A stretch of 64,000 nucleotides of DNA, from assembly GCA_977006965.1 (NCBI GenBank), contig OZ345385.1:1364001-1428000 (forward strand). The letters are read 5' to 3'. Both the position numbers and the translations under genes were made by a program. Below the pieces are notes generated by a model. The model worked only from the letters and a program-made list of their open reading frames with translations, was not told where the DNA came from and did no database searches. Position 1 is the stretch's first letter. Each line of letters begins with the position of its first letter. This stretch comes from Phymatolithon calcareum. Lineage: Eukaryota; Rhodophyta; Florideophyceae; Hapalidiales. Positions 20,199 through 30,827 of the stretch are shown here, piece by piece.

Positions 20199-22458
20199 CA
20201 ATTTGTGTTTCTTGTTACAGATATAAATGGCGCTTTTTAAATTTGCTTCTCAGCTATCTCAATTTTCAACAGATTTAATCCTATAGTGTGGATATGTTTC
20301 TTCTGCAACAGTTGTTATGGGTTTCGTCGAGCACAGCTGTAGCGCCAGGCTCACAAGAACCCGACGCTACTCTGCTCAGAGAAGACCGGAGGAGAGAAAA
20401 AGTGCGGGAGAGACAAAAAGAATGAATGACTGAAGTGAAGAAAGAAAAGAGAAAGAAGAGAAAACAAGAAACGAATAGGAGGAAAAGGGGAGTGGTAGAA
20501 ATAGGCGTCCTGATGACGCGTGAGATGAATGATGAGAAAAGGAAAAAGAAGAAAGGGTGTAAAGCGTTGAGCGATTCGGCAACGCTGGATGATGGCGACC
20601 TTGGATGGGCCGTCAACTTCAGATAGTGTACCGGAACGGAACAACACAGGTGTTCGGCGCGTTGAGAGAAGCGAATCCACACTGGCTTGTGCGGCGAAGT
20701 GCTTTCAGCACGAGAACAGACGGGCAGAATCGACGTCGTCTGTTGAGGCGGCGACCTTGGAAGGGCCGTCGATCTTGAGGCGAACGCACGAAAAGAAAAG
20801 GGACGGATCTGTCGCTAGGTTCTCGCCGTACCGGCTTGCACGGAAGGAGAAGCGATCAGAAAGGGGTGGAAAGTCTCCGACTCCGTGTGGTCGAGGGAAT
20901 TCACAGGCTTGATGCGTGTAGGATCCAAGCACTCGAGCCGAAATCCAGAAACCTCCACCTTCCTTTACTAAGAGGAAGGGACAAACTATCTTATATACTG
21001 CTAGCAAAGCGAAAAACAAAAGTTCTACATGCGCATGGGACACGTTGCACGTGTGGCCCAGCGGATCACCTAGACAAGGAAATTAGAGTCGCGTGCCTCT
21101 GATTCGGCGTTCCATGTGGATCGCGATCAGAGTTCGTGGCGTACAGTCGCGAGAAACAAAAGCGCTTACTGCATTCCTTACAGACTCCGCCTTGCTGTCG
21201 AGTCCGGGAATGGGGCAGCAACGGGAAAAGAAATGCAGTGGGCGCGACATCTGGAAACGGCATTCTCAAACATGACCGTGATTGGGGTCGCGCTTACTTC
21301 AGGTGATCTCCCACTCGGACATTCCAAATCCCGATACATAGGTGTTGTACTTCTCGAGAGCAAAGGGTATCGCAAAATATTTCCGACTCTGGTCTCATTC
21401 TAACGACCCTCCTTCCCGGACGTAAAAGATTCCGAATGTCCAGAGGCCAGGGTAGTTTCTCACTTGCTAACCTTCGCTGCATTAAGGATTTGTCCCGACT
21501 TGGACTGATGCTTTTCGACTTCTCTTAATTCTCTTTTTACCTTTCATTATTTCAAACGTTTTATTTCTAAGACTTCCATTCTGTGATTTGAGACCAATCT
21601 CGATCCTCTGCTCATCCTCGCTGATAGCAGCTTGAATTTCTCTCGTCCAAGGAGTGAGAGAGTCTACTGAAGAGAGCAGTCAAAAGAGAAAATACACCCA
21701 GGGAATCATTTAGAAGGACTGCGATTGTACTTGAGAGGTGTGGTACCAAAATGTTGCATGGAATTTTCGCAAGAAGTCGATACCTTTATGTCCCAGGAGA
21801 TGCCTGAATATATTCCCCCATTGGAAACAATACACGACGTACGTTCTTGAAAAATTAAATACATTTAAACTCCTAGTGCCTGCCATGAATAACGCTATCC
21901 GCAACATTGCGCTGTGCAAGACAGTGTTGTGACTCAGCATGAACGGATACAACACGTGTGGGATACGTAAACATTGGCACTGAAGGTGCAGAGTGGGCGT
22001 GTCAGCGCACAGTAAATGCTGGAAAGACCTGAGTGTTGGCACATGGCAGAGTTACTGGATAAAATTGGGCACATGTAACAAGCGGGTGGGAACGCTAATA
22101 TCGGGTCTATAAGTCTCCCGATTTGATCAGTGTCGAATTCAACAAAAGTGCCACAGTAAAGTAGACGGAAGGTGTACTCATTCTTGGCCGTCTGGGAAAG
22201 TGAATGGCCTTCATTTATTTTGTCAACTTGCTGAGCCGGGTCTGTTTTCATCCGTGCCTTCCTTGCAATTCGAGTCATTACAGCGCAAAGGCTCCATTCC
22301 CTTGATGTGAAACATGAAGCAATGAGCATGACAACCGCGAACGAAGCGAACAACATTGATATCTCTGCAGCACTTCCAAGATACCATTTCAGCACCCCAA
22401 CTGAATACACCGTATAGCACTACTGTACTATGTCCTTGCTACAGAACGCAAGCGCGCA

Positions 22459-23468
22459 TCAGGGGTGGATACCCGCTTTGACTAATCGGAGTTCATACAC
22501 ATCGCTTCTCCGCTGCGTGGAAACCGGAATTGAAGCCCGCACCTGGCCCACCTTCTCAAGATCAATAGTCGAGTACACAACACCCGGCTTTTCATCCGTT
22601 TTATTTTCGATGCTCCCCCATGGGTCGACAATAGTAGAGTGCCCCCAAGCAGTGTACCCCGTCCCAGACTTGTCGCGAGACGGCGAGCATGCAGCGACAT
22701 AGACCTGATTATCCAAGGCGCGCGTGCGCAGCAGAAGTTCCCAGTGCGCCGGGCCCGTGGTCATGTTGAAGGCCCCGGGGAAAATGAGAACGTGTGCGCC
22801 TGAATCTCGGGCCAGCATTGACAGCTCCGGGAAGCGAAGGTCGTAGCATATGCCGACGCCGACGATGACGTAACGTTCACAAACTCCGCTCAGAGAGAAT
22901 GTAGTGATGCTGTTGCCAGCAGAGATCGAATCGGACTCGCGAAACTGGATGCCACCCGGTACGTTGACGTCGAAGAGGTGCACCTTGCGGTGCTTGCAAT
23001 CACATTCCCGGTCCCGTCGACGGTGACCGAGGTATTGTAAACCTTTTGATCAGCCGTCACTTCCGGTATCGATCCGCCCACTATGACCATGCCTGAATCT
23101 CGCGCTGCTTCACGCAGCATTTGAACGGACGGCGAAGCTGTAGGCGCCGTGAAAGGGTGTCCAACCTCTGGAAGGCGCTCTGCATACGCCGGAAAGCACG
23201 CTGTGTCGTACGGGCTGTTGAAACATTCTGGCAGTACTGCGATCTTCGTGCCGTTACCTGCGGCTTCGCGCAAGTAAGCAGACGCGATGGCCAGGTTGTC
23301 CTCTTTCGACATTGTAACCGGGATCTGACATAGCGCTACCTTGAAGGAGTATCTCATGTCTGGAATTCTTGATGTATGCACCATCTTTATGGCGCGAGAA
23401 TGGAAGAGTCGAGAGGTGCGCCAAAGGGATGGGAGTACGTGGGCAGCAAATGCACATGCCGCGCCCAT
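22459..23468 (-). pseudogene. NIT2: NIT2 omega-amidase, one frameshift (copy 2)
   Basis: Carries the same 1-nt frame change (near 22,992) and the same residues as copy 1. Confidence 0.85.
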
Positions 23469-23745
23469 CGCGCATGATTCATTCCGGAATCCCGTTGGTG
23501 CGAATTCAGGTCAAGCAAAGGATCTCAGTCAGATTGAAAGGCTCTGAAATTGAATAATTGATGTCCTTGATGATTCGAAATGATGTCGAGATATGACAAT
23601 ATGTCGATTCCGACATTGATAGTATCCATCTCAGCCTCGCCAAAGAGCTTCTGCCTGCCTGCCTGCCTGCCTGCCGAGAAAACTCTTCTGGCGGCAAAGC
23701 TCGACGGTTCCGTTCCGATCGTCGCCCAATGCGCCTCAATTCGTA

Positions 23746-24022
23746 ATGGAGCAGTGCGTGCTTTTCGCCCCTGCACCTGTGATGCCTCCGCCCCAGTTTT
23801 TTGGCGCCTCAGTTCGCCGCCTCCGCCACGTGCGATGGCAGCAGTTGCGCGCGGCGACCGGCTCGCGTGTCACGATAACGGCGTTAACTCCGCGCACGCC
23901 CGACCCCAAAAAGGCGAAGAAAAAAGGGTCGAAAAAAGGAGCTGGAGCAGTGGCAGAAGATGATCGACCGCGACCTTAACGCCGACCGCCGCGGAATTGG
24001 CTTGTGGCCAGTTGGCTCCTCG
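23746..24022 (+). pseudogene. Truncated DNA ligase front at junction 2
   Basis: Same truncation at 24022/24023. Confidence 0.85.
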
Positions 24023-24072
24023 CGGACGACCTCCGTGGTCCAGGACGGATGACGTTTCATTTCCGTCCACAT
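24023..24072 (-). pseudogene. Truncated Gly/Met-rich gene front at junction 2
   Basis: Same 16-codon remnant and chimeric run-on (to 23884) as at junction 1, with one residue different in the run-on (HKPIP instead of HKSIP). Confidence 0.8.
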
Positions 24073-24122
24073 TAACGCCGACGATTTTGCTTTAGATCAC
24101 ACTCACGATGCCCGACAACGTT

Positions 24123-24344
24123 CATGAATTAGCTCACACTGTGGATGCCTCACAGCGGCCATGAATTAGCTCACACTGTGGATGCCTCACAGCGGCCATC
24201 ATTTAGCTCACACTGCGGATGCCTCACAGCGGCCATCATTTAGCTCACACTGCGGATGCCTCACAGCGGCCATCATTTAGCTCACACTACGGATATCCCA
24301 AAGCGGCCAAGAGTTTGCTCGCGCTGTGGATGCCTCACAGCGGC
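24123..24344. repeat. 37-bp minisatellite (copy 3)
   Basis: Same six units and length as in copies 1 and 2. Confidence 0.9.
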
Positions 24345-24428
24345 CATAGTGCAAAACAAGAGTATCCTGTCCATGCTCACATACTTCACTCGCAGCTCTG
24401 GACTTGCAAGGTGATGGACGCCTCTTAT

Positions 24429-24643
24429 GGCCGATGAACGAATAGTTCGCAACCTGGAAAATGGGAAAATGAGAAATTGGGAACGCGAATACGTCCAATA
24501 GAATACCTTCATTTGTGAAAATTTACGCCTTCTGCTTCCATCAGGTTCAAATTCCACAAGTGCATGTATTCGATTGGACATATCGACGTTCCCATTTTCT
24601 CAATTTCCCATTTTCCCGGTTGGGAACTATTCGTTCATCAGCC
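24429..24643. mobile_element. 215-bp MITE (copy 3)
   Basis: Identical placement in the third unit; carried by the large duplication. Confidence 0.75.
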
Positions 24644-24706
24644 CTTATGTATTGTGTTTCCAATTTTTTTTCAAATTCAAAATTTTGTTAGAAATTTTCT
24701 TTACAG

Positions 24707-25757
24707 TATCATGTCCAGTGCCACCTGATGAGCGCACAAAAGAGAACCGACGTATGATCAAAATCCGCGTCGTTCTCGGGGATAGTGCGGAGGAGGTACT
24801 TGAGGACTCGTTTGTATGGGGTTTGTGTGCTGGAGACTACAACTCTCCGGAGCTGTTTCGCAGCACCTATGCGCAGATACCGGCTTCTCCCTGTTTCATG
24901 TCCCCAAGGTTGCACAAGAGATTCGGCGTCAGGTTGCGCTCGCTCAAGCCATTTCATGCAGTGACGCAGAGACGAGAGCCCTTGCGCTCGCCCGACTACC
25001 GGCAGATCATCCCCTGAGAGATCTGCTGCCTAAGCTAGAGTCTGCGATCCGCACGATGAGTCCAGAAGAGATCTGGGCGAAAGAGCGAGAGGAAAATGAG
25101 ACTCTCATCACAGAGACGTTCACGGAGCGTTTATTACACGACGTCGTGTTGAAAGCAGAGAAGCGTGCGGCTGGCAGAGCAAGAGCGGCCAAGGAGAATG
25201 AGTTGCGCGAGCTAGAGGAGAAAAAGAGAAAAGAATCATTGGCAGAGGCGGAGCGCAAACGTTGTGAAATTAAGGCCGCACTGCTGGAACTTGACGCCAA
25301 CGTGGACCGGGTGAAAAATGACCACGATATTGACCTTCGGCCATACTTACAGTTACAGATCGGGCGCGGAGCGCGACCATCTGTTTGGCTCTAGGGCTTG
25401 CTCATCCGCAAGAAGCGTGGCCTGCCAATCATGCCGGCGGTGCAGTTGCGAGGTCAAGTGCTTGTTGCTGCCACCACTACTACCGACGCTGTCGCAGCTC
25501 CTGTGAAACGACCGCGTGGTAGACCGAGAAAGAATAGTCAGCCTGGGGATCCGAGCAAGGGTGCCACTCCTAGGCAAGGAATTAAACGGCGCGCGTCCTC
25601 TGGGTCGGCATCGCGCGCGCAAGCGGCGCCGGAAACACCGAGGCCGAAACGCGGACCACCCAGGCGACGCGACGCGCCAAGAACAGCACCTGTGGAAAGA
25701 CGGAGGAGAAGCAGCACGAGGGGCTCTGAGCCGCCAGCAAAACGGACCAGGAAATGA
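24707..25757 (+). pseudogene. SNF5/SMARCB1-like gene with AT-hook tail (copy 3)
   Basis: Shares the defects of copies 1 and 2. It has the Ala variant of copy 2 and a private Ser-to-Arg change in the basic tail (RRDAPRTAP), which also falls in a non-domain region. Confidence 0.6.
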
Positions 25758-26782
25758 AATGCGTTTCGTGATGCTCACTATTCCCGTACATGTTAAAGAG
25801 TCGAAATGTAAGATACAAATATACAATTGAGAAGGAGAAAGGGGCGCGCAAGCTCTTCTTAACGTCAAGGTATAGTGCAGGCAAGCTTTGAACATGGACA
25901 TGGTGAAGAATTTTGAATGAAACCTTGCTGTATCCTCGTTTTCTGGAGATTCTTGACTCGCATTATTTTGTCAACTAATACCCGAGCGGGCCGGTAGTGG
26001 GAGCTGTGTGGAGCAAGCGACAGCTTAAACATTGTGAAAATGTGGTATTCTAACATCTGGATTGTTCCACGAGTACGCAGAGCCATTCAGTTCATATTTG
26101 ATTTAATATTGATACGCTAAGATGCAAGGACACATCAGAGACTCCGGGCCTTGACCAGCCTGACTTGGTCGACCACGGGGCTCCTCAAGCTTGAAGTTAA
26201 AATTGCACAAACCCTACTGTAGTTCTGTGCACGACTCAAGATAATGACCAATGCCATGCCCACGGATGCGCTCTAAATACCGGCCGCAGGCCTAGGATTA
26301 ACAAAGGAGGATAGAAGTGAGTAATCCTTTGTTTCATCCTAGGCCTGCGGCCAAAGCCGGTGATAGTAAGCTTCGGAGCCCGGACCCGAAGTCTGACGAT
26401 TTATCCCAGTGAAGCCAGTGAAGATGTTGCTGTGGAATTTAATGGTATCCTGCGTCGAGCTTTTTGTCCTTTCTCGTTCGGCGCGGTATTTGAATCTGAC
26501 GAGGAGGTTGTATCATAAAATATGAATCCATTAGGAAATTCACTGCAAGCATAAAGGGTAAGTCTGAGTGCATTGCAACTTGTAACTTTGCAAGGTTCCA
26601 TTAATTGCATTAAAGCTAGATGGGTACCAATTGCGTAGACAAGCATCGCGTGCATTACTGAAGGTTTTGCAACGAGAGAGGTTCTACTGTAGTGTCATAT
26701 TTGGCCCACTAGGTAAGAGTTTATGAAAATATTTCAAAATAGCTTTTGTGTATATCTTTGCAGGGCGGCGACAACGTCTCGA

Positions 26783-27268
26783 ATGCCAAGAAGATACGCA
26801 ACGAAGATGGCGCCGACAAGGAACTCCGGATCCAGTACGCGTCCAGCGTCGTCGTTGCCGGCAACTCCGCCGCGCAGCACGCCGGATTTGACGAGCAAGC
26901 TAGAGAGCTGTTCTGAGAGCGTCAAGAAAAAGACCTTGGACTTCATGGATCGCGCCACCAAAGAGGCAGAGCTCCGCCAGGTAAGCGGTCTAATGGAGAC
27001 TAAGATTGCGGAGGCGATGCAGAATGTGGCCGTTGAGGAGATAATCTTGTCCAAGATGAATAAGGTAGTCGCCGATCTGGTCCGCGCTATCGAAGCTGTC
27101 CGAGACGAAGTCGAAGTTGTCAAGAAGGACGTTTACTCTATGCAGCAGCAGATCAAGTTCGAGACGAGCACGAGCGGCCCGCGGGCTAAGAAGAGGAAGA
27201 CTGAAGAGTCTGAGTGTATTGTGTGTGATTCTTCCATATTTTGCCTTGTTCATAGCAAGAAGAAATAG
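26783..27268 (+). CDS. Small basic/coiled-coil protein (copy 3)
   Basis: No difference from copies 1 and 2 was noticed. Confidence 0.5.
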   Translation: MPRRYATKMAPTRNSGSSTRPASSLPATPPRSTPDLTSKLESCSESVKKKTLDFMDRATKEAELRQVSGLMETKIAEAMQNVAVEEIILSKMNKVVADLVRAIEAVRDEVEVVKKDVYSMQQQIKFETSTSGPRAKKRKTEESECIVCDSSIFCLVHSKKK

Positions 27269-29528
27269 CAATTTGTGTTTCTTGTTACAGATATAAATGG
27301 CGCTTTTTAAATTTGCTTCTCAGCTATCTCAATTTTCAACAGATTTAATCCTATAGTGTGGATATGTTTCTTCTGCAACAGTTGTTATGGGTTTCGTCGA
27401 GCACAGCTGTAGCGCCAGGCTCACAAGAACCCGACGCTACTCTGCTCAGAGAAGACCGGAGGAGAGAAAAAGTGCGGGAGAGACAAAAAGAATGAATGAC
27501 TGAAGTGAAGAAAGAAAAGAGAAAGAAGAGAAAACAAGAAACGAATAGGAGGAAAAGGGGAGTGGTAGAAATAGGCGTCCTGATGACGCGTGAGATGAAT
27601 GATGAGAAAAGGAAAAAGAAGAAAGGGTGTAAAGCGTTGAGCGATTCGGCAACGCTGGATGATGGCGACCTTGGATGGGCCGTCAACTTCAGATAGTGTA
27701 CCGGAACGGAACAACACAGGTGTTCGGCGCGTTGAGAGAAGCGAATCCACACTGGCTTGTGCGGCGAAGTGCTTTCAGCACGAGAACAGACGGGCAGAAT
27801 CGACGTCGTCTGTTGAGGCGGCGACCTTGGAAGGGCCGTCGATCTTGAGGCGAACGCACGAAAAGAAAAGGGACGGATCTGTCGCTAGGTTCTCGCCGTA
27901 CCGGCTTGCACGGAAGGAGAAGCGATCAGAAAGGGGTGGAAAGTCTCCGACTCCGTGTGGTCGAGGGAATTCACAGGCTTGATGCGTGTAGGATCCAAGC
28001 ACTCGAGCCGAAATCCAGAAACCTCCACCTTCCTTTACTAAGAGGAAGGGACAAACTATCTTATATACTGCTAGCAAAGCGAAAAACAAAAGTTCTACAT
28101 GCGCATGGGACACGTTGCACGTGTGGCCCAGCGGATCACCTAGACAAGGAAATTAGAGTCGCGTGCCTCTGATTCGGCGTTCCATGTGGATCGCGATCAG
28201 AGTTCGTGGCGTACAGTCGCGAGAAACAAAAGCGCTTACTGCATTCCTTACAGACTCCGCCTTGCTGTCGAGTCCGGGAATGGGGCAGCAACGGGAAAAG
28301 AAATGCAGTGGGCGCGACATCTGGAAACGGCATTCTCAAACATGACCGTGATTGGGGTCGCGCTTACTTCAGGTGATCTCCCACTCGGACATTCCAAATC
28401 CCGATACATAGGTGTTGTACTTCTCGAGAGCAAAGGGTATCGCAAAATATTTCCGACTCTGGTCTCATTCTAACGACCCTCCTTCCCGGACGTAAAAGAT
28501 TCCGAATGTCCAGAGGCCAGGGTAGTTTCTCACTTGCTAACCTTCGCTGCATTAAGGATTTGTCCCGACTTGGACTGATGCTTTTCGACTTCTCTTAATT
28601 CTCTTTTTACCTTTCATTATTTCAAACGTTTTATTTCTAAGACTTCCATTCTGTGATTTGAGACCAATCTCGATCCTCTGCTCATCCTCGCTGATAGCAG
28701 CTTGAATTTCTCTCGTCCAAGGAGTGAGAGAGTCTACTGAAGAGAGCAGTCAAAAGAGAAAATACACCCAGGGAATCATTTAGAAGGACTGCGATTGTAC
28801 TTGAGAGGTGTGGTACCAAAATGTTGCATGGAATTTTCGCAAGAAGTCGATACCTTTATGTCCCAGGAGATGCCTGAATATATTCCCCCATTGGAAACAA
28901 TACACGACGTACGTTCTTGAAAAATTAAATACATTTAAACTCCTCGTGCCTGCCATGAATAACGCTATCCGCAACATTGCGCTGTGCAAGACAGTGTTGT
29001 GACTCAGCATGAACGGATACAACACGTGTGGGATACGTAAACATTGGCACTGAAGGTGCAGAGTGGGCGTGTCAGCGCACAGTAAATGCTGGAAAGACCT
29101 GAGTGTTGGCACATGGCAGAGTTACTGGATAAAATTGGGCACATGTAACAAGCGGGTGGGAACGCTAATATCGGGTCTATAAGTCTCCCGATTTGATCAG
29201 TGTCGAATTCAACAAAAGTGCCACAGTAAAGTAGACGGAAGGTGTACTCATTCTTGGCCGTCTGGGAAAGTGAATGGCCTTCATTTATTTTGTCAACTTG
29301 CTGAGCCGGGTCTGTTTTCATCCGTGCCTTCCTTGCAATTCGAGTCATTACAGCGCAAAGGCTCCATTCCCTTGATGTGAAACATGAAGCAATGAGCATG
29401 ACAACCGCGAACGAAGCGAACAACATTGATATCTCTGCAGCACTTCCAAGATACCATTTCAGCACCCCAACTGAATACACCGTATAGCACTACTGTACTA
29501 TGTCCTTGCTACAGAACGCAAGCGCGCA

Positions 29529-30538
29529 TCAGGGGTGGATACCCGCTTTGACTAATCGGAGTTCATACACATCGCTTCTCCGCTGCGTGGAAACCGGAAT
29601 TGAAGCCCGCACCTGGCCCACCTTCTCAAGATCAATAGTCGAGTACACAACACCCGGCTTTTCATCCGTTTTATTTTCGATGCTCCCCCATGGGTCGACA
29701 ATAGTAGAGTGCCCCCAAGCAGTGTACCCCGTCCCAGACTTGTCGCGAGACGGCGAGCATGCAGCGACATAGACCTGATTATCCAAGGCGCGCGTGTGCA
29801 GCAGAAGTTCCCAGTGCGCCGGGCCCGTGGTCATGTTGAAGGCCCCGGGGAAAATGAGAACGTGTGCGCCTGAATCTCGGGCCAGCATTGACAGCTCCGG
29901 GAAGCGAAGGTCGTAGCATATGCCGACGCCGACGATGACGTAACGTTCACAAACTCCGCTCAGAGAGAATGTAGTGATGCTGTTGCCAGCAGAGATCGAA
30001 TCGGACTCGCGAAACTGGATGCCACCCGGTACGTTGACGTCGAAGAGGTGCACCTTGCGGTGCTTGCAATCACATTCCCGGTCCCGTCGACGGTGACCGA
30101 GGTATTGTAAACCTTTTGATCAGCCGTCACTTCCGGTATCGATCCGCCCACTATGACCATGCCTGAATCTCGCGCTGCTTCACGCAGCATTTGAACGGAC
30201 GGCGAAGCTGTAGGCGCCGTGAAAGGGTGTCCAACCTCTGGAAGGCGCTCTGCATACGCCGGAAAGCACGCTGTGTCGTACGGGCTGTTGAAACATTCTG
30301 GCAGTACTGCGATCTTCGTGCCGTTACCTGCGGCTTCGCGCAAGTAAGCAGACGCGATGGCCAGGTTGTCCTCTTTCGACATTGTAACCGGGATCTGACA
30401 TAGCGCTACCTTGAAGGAGTATCTCATGTCTGGAATTCTTGATGTATGCACCATCTTTATGGCGCGAGAATGGAAGAGTCGAGAGGTGCGCCAAAGGGAT
30501 GGGAGTATGTGGGCAGCAAATGCACATGCCGCGCCCAT
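29529..30538 (-). pseudogene. NIT2: NIT2 omega-amidase, one frameshift (copy 3)
   Basis: Same frameshift (near 30,062). Two private coding changes were seen: Arg to His in ELLLHTRALDNQ, a segment near the active site in the family where the residue varies, and Val to Ile in the leader (FAAHILPS). Confidence 0.85.
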
Positions 30539-30720
30539 CGCGCATGATTCATTCCGGAATCCCGTTGGTGCGAATTCAGGTCAAGCAAAGGATCTCAGTC
30601 AGATTGAAAGGCTCTGAAATTGAATAATTGATGTCCTTGATGATTCGAAATGATGTCGAGATATGACAATATGTCGATTCCGACATTGATAGTATCCATC
30701 TCAGCCTCGCCAAAGAGCTT

Positions 30721-30721
<1 letters not shown>

Positions 30722-30755
<34 letters not shown>

Positions 30756-30757
30756 CC
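30722..30757. repeat. (TGCC)9 microsatellite (copy 3)
   Basis: Nine perfect units, three more than the other copies. This is the only length difference found between the units, and it alters only the promoter of the intact ligase gene and its paired NIT2 copy. Confidence 0.95.
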
Positions 30758-30827
30758 GAGAAAACTCTTCTGGCGGCAAAGCTCGACGGTTCCGTTCCGA
30801 TCGTCGCCCAATGCGCCTCAATTCGTA

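Larger units (their letters stand above)
16953..24022. repeat. 7.07-kb tandem unit, copy 2
   Basis: Same gene content and length as copy 1. At its left junction the truncated ligase front (plus strand) meets the truncated Gly/Met-rich gene front (minus strand). Copy 2 shares TCTGCG with copy 3 and every other variant I noticed with copy 1, so it looks intermediate between them. Confidence 0.97.
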